From an uncultured bacterium (GTDB taxonomy: Bacteria; Krumholzibacteriota; Krumholzibacteriia; LZORAL124-64-63): DNA of 64,000 nt. The notes beneath the pieces were generated by a model. That model was not told the origin of the DNA. It was given only the letters and a program-made list of their open reading frames with translations, and ran no database searches. The DNA lies in contig CALMJK010000005.1 of assembly GCA_937864225.1 (NCBI GenBank), positions 372,001 to 436,000 of the forward strand, in the 5' to 3' direction. This document shows, piece by piece, positions 16,331 to 25,732 of this stretch. The number at the start of each line of letters is the position of its first letter. Position 1 is the first letter of the stretch. The position numbers and the translations under genes are program-made.

Positions 16331-18028
16331 ATGACAGAGGGCATGACCGGCAATGGCTGGCTGTTTCTGGTCCTGGGCTGGAGCACGATCACGGGCTTTC
16401 TGGTCTTTTGCTTCGCGCGCGTGATCGCGGCGCAACGCCGCGTGGGCGCGAGCGTCCGGGCAGCGGGGGCGGGCGCGCGCGCGCAGTGGGCCACACGCGT
16501 GGGCCTGATCCTGGCGATGGCGGGCAACGCGATCGGCCTGGGCAACTTCCTGCGCTTCCCGCGGCAGGCGGCGGCCAACGGCGGCGGCACCTTCATGATT
16601 CCCTACTTCGCCGCGCTCCTGCTGCTGGGCGTGCCGCTGATGTGGGTGGAGTGGACCACCGGCCGTTACGGCGGCAACCGCGGCCACGGCTCCACGCCCG
16701 GCATGTTCCACCTGATGTGGAAGAGCCCGGTCGCCAAGTACCTGGGAGCCTTCGGGATCTTCCTGCCGTTCACGATCGCGATCTACTACTGTTTCATCGA
16801 GTCGTGGACGCTTGCCTTCGCGTGGTTCTCCGGCAGCGGCGCCTACTGGGGCAACACCTCGCGCGAAGCGATGGGGCAGTTCCTGCAGGGCTACCAAGGG
16901 GTGACGCAGAACCAGTACTTCGCGTCGCTCCTGCCGGCGATCGGCTTTCTCGCGGTGACGCTGGTCTTCAACTGGTTCTTCCTGGCGCGCGGCATCGCCC
17001 GCGGCATTGAGGTGCTCGCCCGCTACGGCATGCCGATCCTTTTCGTGTTCGGCATCGTGCTCGCCGCGCGCGTGCTCACCCTAGGCGCGCCGGATCCCGC
17101 CTTGCCCGACCGCAACGTGGCGGCCGGCATGGCCTACGTCTGGAATCCGGACTTCGGTCTGCTCGGACGGGCGTCGATCTGGCTCGCCGCGGCCGGCCAG
17201 ATCTTCTTCACGCTCAGCCTGGGGCAGGGGATGATCAACTGCTACGCCTCCTACGTGCGCGAGCAGGACGACATCACGCTCAACGGCCTGACCACGACGC
17301 TGACGAACGAGTTCGCCGAGGTCGTGCTGGGCGGCACGATCGCCATTCCCGCCGCCGTCGCCTTCTTCGGCCTGGCCGAGACGCAGCAGATCGCCGCCGC
17401 CGGCTCGTTCGACCTGGGCTTCGTCTCGCTGCCGGTGATCTTCCAGCAGCTGCCGTTGGGACAGATCCTGGGCGCGATGTGGTTCCTGCTGCTGTTCATC
17501 GCGGGGATAACCTCGTCGGTGGCTTTGCTCTCGCCGGCCGTCGCGTTCGTCGAGGACGAGTTCAAGTGGTCGCGCGTGCGCGCCGTGAACGCGGTGTTCG
17601 GGGTGCTCCTGGTCGGCGCCGTGTGCGTGGTCGCGTTCTTCCGGCACGGGTTTCTCGACGAGATGGACTTCTGGGCCGGCACCTTCGGCCTCGTCGTGTT
17701 CGGCGCGATCGAGGTCATCGTGTTCGGCTGGATCTTCGGCATCGAGCGGGGCTGGGCCGAGATGCACAAGGGAGCCGAATTCCGGGTGCCGACCATGCTG
17801 CGCTTCGTGATCAAGTACGTCACGCCGCTGTACATGCTCGCCATCCTGGGCGTCTGGACCGTCCAGGAGGCGGTGCCGAATCTGCTGATGCGCGACGTGG
17901 CGCCGCAGAAGGTGCCGTACCTGTGGGCAGCGCGGGCCCTGATGCTGGCCCTGATCGCGCTGACCCTCTACCTGATCCGCGAGGCGTGGCGCCGGCGCGA
18001 CCACGCGACCGCGAAAGATCGCCCGTAA
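16331..18028 (+). CDS. Sodium-dependent neurotransmitter-symporter (NSS/SNF) family transporter
   Basis: This 565-residue inner-membrane protein shows the NSS signature GNAIGLGNFLRFP in its first core helix, followed by NGGGTFMIPYF. It should import an amino acid or related amine with Na+, as LeuT-type proteins do; the substrate is not predictable. An extra hydrophobic segment precedes the core (residues about 9-30), so it may have 13 rather than 12 membrane helices. The ATG at 16331 follows GGAGG at eight bases; the open frame extends upstream to 16022 but without a ribosome site. It is divergent from the hydrogenase-like operon and followed by a secreted dipeptidase, consistent with peptide-derived amino-acid feeding. 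Confidence 0.92.
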   Translation: MTEGMTGNGWLFLVLGWSTITGFLVFCFARVIAAQRRVGASVRAAGAGARAQWATRVGLILAMAGNAIGLGNFLRFPRQAAANGGGTFMIPYFAALLLLGVPLMWVEWTTGRYGGNRGHGSTPGMFHLMWKSPVAKYLGAFGIFLPFTIAIYYCFIESWTLAFAWFSGSGAYWGNTSREAMGQFLQGYQGVTQNQYFASLLPAIGFLAVTLVFNWFFLARGIARGIEVLARYGMPILFVFGIVLAARVLTLGAPDPALPDRNVAAGMAYVWNPDFGLLGRASIWLAAAGQIFFTLSLGQGMINCYASYVREQDDITLNGLTTTLTNEFAEVVLGGTIAIPAAVAFFGLAETQQIAAAGSFDLGFVSLPVIFQQLPLGQILGAMWFLLLFIAGITSSVALLSPAVAFVEDEFKWSRVRAVNAVFGVLLVGAVCVVAFFRHGFLDEMDFWAGTFGLVVFGAIEVIVFGWIFGIERGWAEMHKGAEFRVPTMLRFVIKYVTPLYMLAILGVWTVQEAVPNLLMRDVAPQKVPYLWAARALMLALIALTLYLIREAWRRRDHATAKDRP

Positions 18029-18152
18029 CCGCACGGCCGCGGCGGCGCGTGACGTGAACGCGGACCTGCCGCTGGCAGCTTCCTTCCCCATTTGCTATGG
18101 TTGGACGACGTGAATCCGGCAACCCCACCTTGTCAGGAGTGAGCGCGATCCC

Positions 18153-19805
18153 ATGGTGCAAGACATCTTGAGAAGCGTCGGCCGGCCCGGGCCCTGGCTC
18201 GCGGCCGGCCTGATCGGTCTGGCGGTCCCTGCCTTCGCTTGCACGAATTTCCTGGTGACGAAGGGGGCGTCCACCGACGGCTCGACCTTCATCACCTATT
18301 CGGCGGACTCCCATAGCACGTACGGGGAGCTGTGCCACTTTGCGGCCGGCCGGCACATCGCGGGCGCGCCGTTGCCGGTGTACGAGTGGGACACGCGGCG
18401 CTACTTGGGCGAAATCGCGCAGGTGGCAGAGACTTACAACGTCGTCGGCAACCTGAATGAGCACCAGGTCTCGATCGGCGAGACGACGTTCGGCGGGCGC
18501 GCGGGCCTGCGCGATTCCACCGGGGTGCTGGACTACGGCAGCCTCATGTACCTGGCGCTGCAGCGCGCGAAGTCGGCGCGCGAGGCGATCCGCGTCATGA
18601 CGGACCTCGTCGCGCAGTACGGCTACTGCTCGACGGGGGAGTCCTTCTCGGTCGCGGACCCGGACGAGGCCTGGATCCTCGAGATGATCGGCAAGGGCCC
18701 CGGCAAGCGGGGGGCCGTGTGGGTCGCCCTGCGGATCCCCGACGGCTACGTGTCCGGCCACGCGAACCAGGCGCGGATCAGGCGGTTCCCACGGCAGGAT
18801 CCCGAGAACTGCCTCTACGCGCCGGACGTCGTCTCCTTCGCCCGCGAGCAGGGCTGGTTCGCCGGCAGGGACGAGGAGTTCAGCTTCGCCGACACGTACG
18901 CGCCGCTCGATTTCGGCGCGCTGCGGGCGTGCGAGGCGCGGGTCTGGTGCGGTTTCACGCGGATCGCGCCGTCGTTGAACCTGCCGTCCCGGTACGCGAT
19001 GGGCGATCCCGCCGCGACGCCGCTGCCGCTCTGGGTGAAGCCGGATCGCAAGTTGTCCGTGCGCGACGTCATGCAGATGATGCGCGACCATTTCGAGGGC
19101 ACGCCCATGGACCTATCCAACGGCGTGGGAGCGGGCCCCTTCGCCGCGCCCTACCGCTGGCGGCCCATGACGTGGACCATCGACGGCAAGGAGTACCTGC
19201 ACGAGCGCGCCGTCTCCACCCAGCAGACCGGTTTCTCCTTCGTCGCGCAGATGAGGCGGGCCCTGCCCGGGCCGATCGGCGGCGTGCTCTGGTTCGGCGT
19301 CGACGACACCTACTGCACGGTCTACGCGCCGATGTACTGCGGCATTACGCAGGTCCCGCGCAGCATGGCCGTCGGCACCGGCAGCTGGACGGACTTCACC
19401 TGGGATTCCGCCTTCTACGTCTTCAATTTCGTCTCCAACTGGGCCTATTCCCGCTGGTCGGACATGATCCGCGACGTGCAGCTCGTCCAGCGCGAGCTCG
19501 AGGGTGGTTTCCTGGCCCGCCAGCCGCAGGTGGAGCAGGAGGCGTTGGCGCTCTGGGAGCAGTCGCCGCAGCGGGCCCGCGACTACCTGACGCGCTACAG
19601 CGTCGAGCAGGGCGACCTGGTCACCGCCCGCTGGAAACGTCTGGGCGATTTCCTGCTGTGGAAGTACATGGATGGGAACGTGAAGGACGAGTACGGCGTG
19701 GCGCAGCATCCGCGCTACCCGGACGACTGGTACCGGCGGATCGTCGCCGAGGACGACGGGCGGCTCGAAGTGAAGCCGTTGCCGACGGAGCAGGCGACTC
19801 ACTGA
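18153..19805 (+). CDS. Secreted C69-family dipeptidase
   Basis: This 550-residue protein belongs to peptidase family C69 (PepD-like), Ntn hydrolases in which an N-terminal cysteine is the nucleophile. The first 29 residues look like a signal peptide ending AFA, so cleavage would expose C30 in ACTNFLVTKGAS, the expected nucleophile position. Family landmarks include NEHQVSIGETTFGGR. It should release amino acids from dipeptides in the periplasm or outside the cell. AGGAG lies 13 bases before the ATG, rather far. The upstream NSS transporter could take up the products. The next gene is 38 bp downstream. Confidence 0.92.
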   Translation: MVQDILRSVGRPGPWLAAGLIGLAVPAFACTNFLVTKGASTDGSTFITYSADSHSTYGELCHFAAGRHIAGAPLPVYEWDTRRYLGEIAQVAETYNVVGNLNEHQVSIGETTFGGRAGLRDSTGVLDYGSLMYLALQRAKSAREAIRVMTDLVAQYGYCSTGESFSVADPDEAWILEMIGKGPGKRGAVWVALRIPDGYVSGHANQARIRRFPRQDPENCLYAPDVVSFAREQGWFAGRDEEFSFADTYAPLDFGALRACEARVWCGFTRIAPSLNLPSRYAMGDPAATPLPLWVKPDRKLSVRDVMQMMRDHFEGTPMDLSNGVGAGPFAAPYRWRPMTWTIDGKEYLHERAVSTQQTGFSFVAQMRRALPGPIGGVLWFGVDDTYCTVYAPMYCGITQVPRSMAVGTGSWTDFTWDSAFYVFNFVSNWAYSRWSDMIRDVQLVQRELEGGFLARQPQVEQEALALWEQSPQRARDYLTRYSVEQGDLVTARWKRLGDFLLWKYMDGNVKDEYGVAQHPRYPDDWYRRIVAEDDGRLEVKPLPTEQATH

Positions 19806-19843
19806 CGCGCGCGGGTGACGCGCCGATCGAGCGCGGAGGCGCG

Positions 19844-20695
19844 ATGAAGCGAGGCGGTTGGACTTTTCGGGCTTTCACGGACGGGTCGTTCCGTCTCGAC
19901 GGCGGCGCGATGTTCGGCGTCGTGCCCCGGGTCATGTGGGAGAAGGAGCACCCGCCGGATGAAATCAACCGCGTCGAGCTGACTTTGCGCTGCCTTCTGG
20001 CCGAGACGGAGGGGCGGCGGGTGCTGGTCGACGCCGGGGCCGGCGATCGCTGGGAAGAGAAACAGCGCGGGATCTACGCCTTCGTGCGCAATCGCGGGCA
20101 CCTGCTGGGCGAGTTGACGGCGGCCGGCGTCGCGCCTGATTCGATCACCGACGTCGTGTTCACGCATTTGCACTTCGACCACTGCGGCGGGGCCGTCCGG
20201 CGGCTGCCCGACGGGCTGCAGCCGACTTTCCCCAAGGCGCGCCACTGGGTGCAGAAGCGGCACTGGGAGTGGGCTCAGCGGCCGAGCGAACGCGACCGCG
20301 CCAGCTTCCGCGCGGAAGACTTCGCGCCCCTGGCCGAGGCCGGCCTGCTGGAGTTCGTGCACGGGGCGCAGGAGATCATGCCGGACGTGCGCGTGACGCC
20401 CATCAGCGGGCACAGCCCCTGGCAGCAGATGGTGGAATTCCGGACGCGCGAAGGAGCGGTCGTCTTCTGCGGCGACCTGCTGCCTTTCGCCAGCCATCTG
20501 CAGGTGCCCTGGATCATGGGGTTCGATCTCAATCCGCTGTTGACGCTCAACGAGAAGAAGGAATTCCTGAGCAGGGCGGCGGAAGAGGGCGACACGCTGG
20601 TGCTGGAGCACGATCCCGCGGTCGAGGCGTGCGGGGTGGGCTTCAAGGACGGGAAGTTCCACGTCCTGCCGCCGTTGACCCTGGCGGAGCGTTGA
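19844..20695 (+). CDS. MBL-fold metallo-hydrolase
   Basis: This 283-residue protein has the metallo-beta-lactamase fold with the zinc-binding HLHFDH motif in FTHLHFDHCGG, a later histidine in ISGHSPWQQ, an aspartate in VVFCGDLLPF and a C-terminal LEHDP histidine. No signal peptide is seen, so it acts in the cytoplasm. The overall layout resembles the quorum-quenching lactonase/AttM-like group, but I cannot fix the substrate; it might equally be a thioester or phosphodiester hydrolase. The ATG has GGAGG five bases upstream. It sits between the dipeptidase gene and lipA, with five bases before lipA, so it probably shares a transcript with lipA and the two-component genes. Confidence 0.88.
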   Translation: MKRGGWTFRAFTDGSFRLDGGAMFGVVPRVMWEKEHPPDEINRVELTLRCLLAETEGRRVLVDAGAGDRWEEKQRGIYAFVRNRGHLLGELTAAGVAPDSITDVVFTHLHFDHCGGAVRRLPDGLQPTFPKARHWVQKRHWEWAQRPSERDRASFRAEDFAPLAEAGLLEFVHGAQEIMPDVRVTPISGHSPWQQMVEFRTREGAVVFCGDLLPFASHLQVPWIMGFDLNPLLTLNEKKEFLSRAAEEGDTLVLEHDPAVEACGVGFKDGKFHVLPPLTLAER

Positions 20696-20700
20696 GACCA

Positions 20701-21711
20701 ATGGATCGCGAGGGAGAGCCCGGATCGAGGCGGGACGCCGCTGGCGCCTGCGGCGCGGCCGGGGACCTGCCCGGTTCCACCCCGGCACGCGGGCGCAAGC
20801 CGGCCTGGTTGAAGGTTCGCCCCGTGGGCGGGGACGACTACCACGACGTCAAACGGCTGCTGCGCCGCGCCCGCCTGCACACCATCTGCGAAAAAGGCGC
20901 CTGCCCGAACCGCGGCGAGTGTTTTTCCAACCGCACGGCCACCTTCCTGATTCTGGGACCCGTCTGCACGCGCGCGTGCGCCTTCTGCCACGTGGACGCA
21001 GGCCGCCCCGTCGCGCTCGACGCCGGCGAGCCGCGCCGCCTCGCCGAGGCGGTCGCGGAATTGAAGCTGCGCTTCGCCGTCGTCACGAGCGTGACCAGAG
21101 ACGACCTGCCCGACGGCGGCGCCGCGCATTTCGCCGCGACGATCGAAGCCCTGCGCCAGCGCGCGCCCGGCTGCGGCGTTGAGGTGCTGGTGCCCGACTT
21201 CCAGGGCGAGCCGGCGGCGATCGCGCGGGTCCTGGCGGCCGCGCCGGACGTGTTCGCCCACAATCTGGAGACCGTGCCGCGCCTCTACGCCGCGGTCCGC
21301 CCGCAGGCCGATTACCATCGTTCCTTGCGGGTCCTGCGCCAGGCGCGGGCGTGGGCCGGCGCGTCGTCGCAGCGACGGGTCAAGACCGGCGTCATGGTGG
21401 GCCTGGGCGAAACGCGCGACGAGGTGCTGGCGGTCATGCAGGACTGCGCGGCGGCGGGCCTGGACATCTTCACGCTGGGCCAGTACCTGCAGCCCTCGCC
21501 GGCCCACCATCCCGTCGCGCGCTGGTGGAGCCCCGACGAGTTCAGCGACCTCGCGCGAGCCGGACGCGCCCTGGGACTGAAATGGGTGGAGGCGGGCCCG
21601 TTGGTCAGGTCCAGCTATCACGCGGGAGCGCAGGCCGCCGGGCTGGCGGAGGCCGAAGCCCGGCACGGCGGCGCGCGCGCCGCGCCGGGCGCCGGCGAGG
21701 ACGGCGCCTGA
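20701..21711 (+). CDS. lipA: Lipoyl synthase
   Basis: This 336-residue radical-SAM enzyme inserts two sulfurs into protein-bound octanoyl groups to make lipoyl cofactor. Both clusters are visible: the auxiliary C-x4-C-x5-C ([12 protein letters not shown]) and the radical-SAM C-x3-C-x2-C (CTRACAFC). Other family landmarks are [22 protein letters not shown] and TGVMVGLGE, plus the C-terminal RSSYHA. An N-terminal tail of about 30 residues is low-complexity. No octanoyltransferase (lipB) or lipoylated dehydrogenase is in the window. The stop codon overlaps the ATG of the next gene, a histidine kinase (TGATG), an unusual pairing. Substrate proteins would be glycine-cleavage H protein or 2-oxoacid dehydrogenases. 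Confidence 0.95.
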   Translation: MDREGEPGSRRDAAGACGAAGDLPGSTPARGRKPAWLKVRPVGGDDYHDVKRLLRRARLHTICEKGACPNRGECFSNRTATFLILGPVCTRACAFCHVDAGRPVALDAGEPRRLAEAVAELKLRFAVVTSVTRDDLPDGGAAHFAATIEALRQRAPGCGVEVLVPDFQGEPAAIARVLAAAPDVFAHNLETVPRLYAAVRPQADYHRSLRVLRQARAWAGASSQRRVKTGVMVGLGETRDEVLAVMQDCAAAGLDIFTLGQYLQPSPAHHPVARWWSPDEFSDLARAGRALGLKWVEAGPLVRSSYHAGAQAAGLAEAEARHGGARAAPGAGEDGA

Positions 21712-23039
21712 TGAGCGGCGGCCGCGCCGCGTGGCGGCTGGGCGGCCTGGCCGCCTACCTCGCCATTCTCGGCGCGGTGGCGGGCGGCCTGCTCTGGCTC
21801 TACCGGGGCGCTCGCGAGCGCCTCGACGACGCCCTGGGAGACCGGCTCGTCGCGATCGCCGGCACCGCGGCCCAGTTCGTGGAAGGGGACTCCCTCCTGG
21901 CGTGGTCGGCGGCCCCCGACGAGCCGCTCGATCTGCTGTGGCTGGCCTCACGGTTGGCTCAGGTCCGGCGCGACCACGACCTCTCGGAGATCACGGTCTG
22001 CGCGTTCGACGGGCGCGTGATCGCCTGCGCCGCGGGCCGCGTGCCGCGAGGGAGCGTCAACGCGTTCTGGGAACTCGACCGCGCGCCGGTGGTCGCGGCT
22101 CAGGCTGGAATCGCCTCGGCCTCGCGCCTCTACCGGGCCGGCGGCCTCTACCAGAAGAGCGCGCACGCGCCGGTCTACGACGCCGGCGGGTCGGTGACGG
22201 GCATCCTGACCGTCGACGGAGCCGCGGACTTTTTCGACGCCCTCGCCACGCTGCGACGGGGCGCCTTCGCCACGGCGGCCGCCGTGCTGCTGTTCCTGAC
22301 GGCGATGGGCTGGCTGTTGTGGCGGTTGCAGGCGGGCATGGACCGGGCGCGCGCGGCGGCCTGGCGGGCGCAGGAATTGGCCGCGATGGGACGCATGACC
22401 GCCGGCATCGCGCACGAGATCCGCAATCCGCTCAGCATCATCCGCGGCGCGGCGCAGCACCTGAGCGCGCGGCTGCGCGGCGCGGGCGTCGAGGACGAAT
22501 TGGCCGAGATGATTCCCGGCGAGGTCGACCGGCTGGACCGCATCCTGGCCGGCTACCTCGCCTTCGGCCGCGGCGATGCCGTCGAGATGGAGCCGGTGGA
22601 TCTGGATCATCTCGCGCGGCGCACGGTCAAGCTCGTCGAGGCGGAATTGGGCCGCGCGGGAGTGCGCGTCGCGGTCGAAGCGACGGGCGAGCTGCCGCGC
22701 CTCCTGGCCGATCCCCGCCGCCTGCAGCAGGCCCTCCTGAACCTGCTGCTCAACGCGCGGGACGCGACGCCGGCCGGCGGCGTCGTGACCGTGCGGCTGG
22801 CGCGCGACGGGGACGACGCGCTGCTGGAAGTGTTGGACGAAGGACCGGGGCTGGGCGGCGCCGATCCCGCCTCGCTCTTCGCGCCGTTCACCACCACCAA
22901 GGAAAAGGGAAGCGGCCTGGGGTTGGCGGTCGTGCGGCAGGTCGCCGAGGCGCACGGCGGCCGCGCGACCCTGCGCGACCGCGACGGGGGAGCCGGCGCG
23001 ACGGCGGCCATCCGGCTGCCGTTGCCGCGCGGCGATTGA
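21711..23039 (+). CDS. Membrane sensor histidine kinase (NtrB/AtoS-like)
   Basis: This 442-residue kinase has two membrane segments (about residues 9-31 and 182-205) flanking a periplasmic sensor region of about 150 residues, probably of Cache or PAS-like fold. HisKA follows with H235 in [16 protein letters not shown]. The HATPase_c domain shows [19 protein letters not shown] and [11 protein letters not shown]. The H-box context is that of NtrB-class partners of sigma54 activators, and the next gene encodes one, 20 bp away. The ATG overlaps the lipA stop, so it is translated by coupling. The signal is unknown; the target operon is probably at 24665 onward (see the sigma54 promoter). Confidence 0.92.
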   Translation: MSGGRAAWRLGGLAAYLAILGAVAGGLLWLYRGARERLDDALGDRLVAIAGTAAQFVEGDSLLAWSAAPDEPLDLLWLASRLAQVRRDHDLSEITVCAFDGRVIACAAGRVPRGSVNAFWELDRAPVVAAQAGIASASRLYRAGGLYQKSAHAPVYDAGGSVTGILTVDGAADFFDALATLRRGAFATAAAVLLFLTAMGWLLWRLQAGMDRARAAAWRAQELAAMGRMTAGIAHEIRNPLSIIRGAAQHLSARLRGAGVEDELAEMIPGEVDRLDRILAGYLAFGRGDAVEMEPVDLDHLARRTVKLVEAELGRAGVRVAVEATGELPRLLADPRRLQQALLNLLLNARDATPAGGVVTVRLARDGDDALLEVLDEGPGLGGADPASLFAPFTTTKEKGSGLGLAVVRQVAEAHGGRATLRDRDGGAGATAAIRLPLPRGD

Positions 23040-23059
23040 CGGGGCGAGGAGGGCGGATC

Positions 23060-24430
23060 GTGGCGAGAATCCTGGCGGTCGACGACGAGCAGGGAATGCT
23101 CGCGGTGCTGAAGGCGAACCTCGGACGGCATGGGCACGAGGTGACCGGCGCGCCGAGCGGCGGCGAGGCCTTGGCCGAGTTCCGGCGCATTCCCTTCGAT
23201 CTCGTCATCACCGATCTGCGCATGGAGCCAGTCGACGGCATGGCGGTGCTGCAGGGCGTGAAGGCCGACAGCGCCGGCACGCCGGTCATCCTGCTCACCG
23301 GCCACGGAGACGTGACGGACGCGGTCAGAGCGCTGCAGTTGGGAGCCTACACGTTCCTGCAGAAGCCGTGCGACTTCGAGGCGCTGGCGGCGCTCGTGGC
23401 GCGGGCGCTTGGCGAGTCAGACCTGGCGCGCGAGAACCGGGCGCTGCGCCATGCCGTCGGCGCGCTGGCGGGCGCGGGTGAACTGGTGGGCGGGTCGCCG
23501 CCGATGGCGCACCTCAGGACCCTGATCGCCAAGGTCGCGCCCACCGAAGCCACGGTGCTGATCCGCGGCGAGAGCGGCGTGGGCAAGGAACTGGTCGCCC
23601 GCGCCGTGCACGACGGCAGCGCCAGGGCGCGCGGAGCATTCATCGCGGTCAACTGCGCCGCCATCGCAGAGACGCTGCTCGAGAGCGAGCTGTTCGGTTA
23701 CCGCAAGGGGGCTTTCACCGGCGCCGACCGCGACAGGGAAGGCTTGTTCGAGGCGGCGCGCGGCGGCACGCTGTTTCTGGACGAGATCGGCGAAGCGGGG
23801 CCGGGCGTGCAGGCGAAATTGCTGCGCGCGCTGCAGGAGAGGAAGATCAACCGCGTGGGCGACCCGCGCGAGCGCGACGTGGACGTGCGCATCGTGGCGG
23901 CCACCAACCGCCCGCTCGAGGCGGCGATCGAAGCCGGCCGCTTCAGGCAGGACCTCTACTATCGGCTGCTCGTCTTTCCGCTCGACGTGCCGCCGCTGCG
24001 CGAGCGGGCCGTCGACATCCCGGCGCTGGTCGACTGCTTTCTGGAACAGATGGGTCGCCGCGGGCAGGCGCTGGGCGCGACAACGCTCGCGCGGCTGCGC
24101 GAGCACGCCTGGCCGGGCAACGTGCGCGAGTTGCGCAACGTCATCGAGCGCGCGCACATCCTGGCGGGCGCCGGCTCCGTGCGCGACGAGCATGTGTTGC
24201 TCGACCCGCGCGGCGGTCCGAGCGCGCCGGGGCCGATCCCGGCGGACCTCAACCTGGAGGAGAACGAGCGCCGGCTGATTCGCGCGGCGCTGTCCAGGGC
24301 CGACGGCAACAAGAGCCGCGCCGCGCATCTGCTCGGCATCACGCGCCGCACGCTGTACTCGCGGCTCAAGCTGCTCGGCCTGGAGGGCGAGGCCGGCCTG
24401 GAACGGGACAGGCCGGCGCCGCAGGACTGA
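23060..24430 (+). CDS. NtrC-family sigma54-dependent response regulator
   Basis: This 456-residue protein has a receiver domain (D8, D9, phospho-acceptor D52 in DLVITDLRM), an AAA+ domain and a C-terminal Fis-type helix-turn-helix ([20 protein letters not shown]). The AAA+ part shows Walker A GESGVGKE, the sigma54-contact motif GAFTGAD and Walker [11 protein letters not shown]. It therefore activates transcription by RNA polymerase-sigma54 after phosphorylation by the kinase encoded just upstream. The start is GTG at 23060 with GAGGAGGG a few bases ahead. Immediately downstream lies a sigma54 promoter (24587-24602) preceded by paired CCGTAC repeats, making the envelope operon at 24665-27042 the obvious target. 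Confidence 0.95.
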   Translation: MARILAVDDEQGMLAVLKANLGRHGHEVTGAPSGGEALAEFRRIPFDLVITDLRMEPVDGMAVLQGVKADSAGTPVILLTGHGDVTDAVRALQLGAYTFLQKPCDFEALAALVARALGESDLARENRALRHAVGALAGAGELVGGSPPMAHLRTLIAKVAPTEATVLIRGESGVGKELVARAVHDGSARARGAFIAVNCAAIAETLLESELFGYRKGAFTGADRDREGLFEAARGGTLFLDEIGEAGPGVQAKLLRALQERKINRVGDPRERDVDVRIVAATNRPLEAAIEAGRFRQDLYYRLLVFPLDVPPLRERAVDIPALVDCFLEQMGRRGQALGATTLARLREHAWPGNVRELRNVIERAHILAGAGSVRDEHVLLDPRGGPSAPGPIPADLNLEENERRLIRAALSRADGNKSRAAHLLGITRRTLYSRLKLLGLEGEAGLERDRPAPQD

Positions 24431-24456
24431 ACGACGACCGGCGGCGCCGGCCCTGA

Positions 24457-24485
24457 CCGTACGGAGATCGCCGACGGCCGTACCG
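24457..24485. promoter_or_regulatory. Paired CCGTAC repeats, candidate enhancer sites for the NtrC-type activator
   Basis: CCGTACGG (24457-24464, a perfect palindrome) and CCGTACCG (24478-24485) start 21 bases apart, two helical turns, about 100-130 bp before the sigma54 promoter. This is the usual place and phasing for paired activator dimers. The assignment to the adjacent regulator is inference. Confidence 0.45.
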
Positions 24486-24586
24486 TGCGGGACGTGCCGG
24501 GGAGTCCCCGGCGGGTCGCCCCCCGCGATCCATGACGCAACTTATTGATATACTTGATTTTATCATAGAAATGCCGCGGCGCGTCC

Positions 24587-24602
24587 TGGCACCGGGCTTG
24601 CA
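24587..24602 (+). promoter_or_regulatory. Sigma54 (-24/-12) promoter
   Basis: TGGCAC, five bases, then TTGCA matches the sigma54 consensus, with the invariant GG (24588-24589) and GC (24600-24601) at the required 12-base offset. It lies 62 bp before the gene at 24665. An AT-rich island at 24538-24572 just upstream could bend DNA between enhancer and promoter. The preceding gene encodes a sigma54 activator. Confidence 0.8.
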
Positions 24603-24664
24603 AGCTCACGGCCTGTGACGCGGCACGATCTCGCCGGGGGACTCGCACAGAAGGGCGGTGCACC

Positions 24665-25732
24665 ATGAGGCGGTCAGGCAATCGCCGGGAAAACGTGTCG
24701 CGGCGCGAGGCGACCGGAGCGCTCCTGGCGGCAGCGTTCGCGCTGGCGTCCCTGCTGGCGCCGGCGGCGCCGCCCGCCCTGGCGCAGAGCGTCGATCAGA
24801 CGGCCATCTACATCGAGCGCACGGCGGAGATCCTGCAGCAGGTGGGCGAAGCGGTGCGCGAGTCGGAAAGCGACCGCGCCCGCCGCGTGCTGGAGGAGGC
24901 CACCGCGCAACACGAGACATCGCTGCGACTGCTGGATCAGGACCATCCCCTGTTGGCCATGGGAGCGTCGCGGCGGGCGCGGGAATCTGCCCAGAGCGCC
25001 GGCAGGCTGGCCCGCGAGTCGCTCACCTTCGAGGCGCGGGCGCGGCTGCGCCTGGAACGATCGCAGGATCACCTCGACGGCCTGCTGGAGCGGGCGCGGG
25101 AGCAGCACAACGATCAGGCGCAGCGCTTCCTCGACGAGGCGCGCCGGCAGCTGGACCGAGCCCGCGAGCAGTACGCGCAGACGAATTTCGAGCTCGCCCT
25201 CAACCTCTGCGAAGCGGCCGACGGTCTTTTGAACCGCGCCGCCCGCCTGCTGTTCGAGCAGGGAGGCGCGCAGCGCCTGGAACGCGAACTGGAGCAGACC
25301 GCGGCCATGATCGAGCAGGCCCGCGCCGCGGCGCGCGAGCGCGCTGACCGCGCGGCTTCCGATCTCTGCGAGCGGGCCGTCGCGGATCTGGACCGGGCGC
25401 GCGAACTGATGCAAGCCGGCGAGGCTTGGCGCGCGCTGAGATCCGCCCAGAAGGCGCGCCGCCTGGCCTTGCGCGCGGCGGCCCCGACGGAGCCGGGCGT
25501 GACGGCCGACTCGGTGCGGGAGCTGGTCGTGCGCTGGGACGAACGCCGGGCCGAGATCGACGCCCGCGCGACACGCGAGGGCGACAAGCGCGCGCAGGCG
25601 CGCACCGATCGCGCGGCGGAGCACCGCCGCCGCGCACAGGAGCTGCTCGACGCGGGCAAGCTCGACGAGGCGCTGCGGGCGATCAAGATCGCCCACGACC
25701 TTCTGAGCGAGGCCGGAGAGCCCGCGCGGTGA
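24665..25732 (+). CDS. Secreted helical, coiled-coil-rich protein of unknown function
   Basis: This 355-residue protein has a signal peptide of about 40 residues (hydrophobic stretch LLAAAFALASLLAP, cleavage near ALAQ), so it is periplasmic or surface-exposed. The mature part is almost entirely helical, rich in Glu, Arg and Ala, with repeated patterns such as ARRQLDRAREQYAQTNFELALNLCEAADG and a related AVADLDRAREL later. These look like two or three copies of a roughly 100-residue helical unit, similar to TPR or spectrin-like repeats. It is the first gene after the sigma54 promoter and overlaps the next gene, an outer-membrane-barrel-like protein. A structural or binding role in the envelope is likely; no enzyme motif is present. 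Confidence 0.8.
   Translation: MRRSGNRRENVSRREATGALLAAAFALASLLAPAAPPALAQSVDQTAIYIERTAEILQQVGEAVRESESDRARRVLEEATAQHETSLRLLDQDHPLLAMGASRRARESAQSAGRLARESLTFEARARLRLERSQDHLDGLLERAREQHNDQAQRFLDEARRQLDRAREQYAQTNFELALNLCEAADGLLNRAARLLFEQGGAQRLERELEQTAAMIEQARAAARERADRAASDLCERAVADLDRARELMQAGEAWRALRSAQKARRLALRAAAPTEPGVTADSVRELVVRWDERRAEIDARATREGDKRAQARTDRAAEHRRRAQELLDAGKLDEALRAIKIAHDLLSEAGEPAR

Noticed and set aside
24496-24512. GCCGGGG-AGT-CCCCGGC hairpin as terminator of the NtrC gene
   Set aside because: The stem is perfect but short, has no T run, and such GC palindromes are common in this composition.
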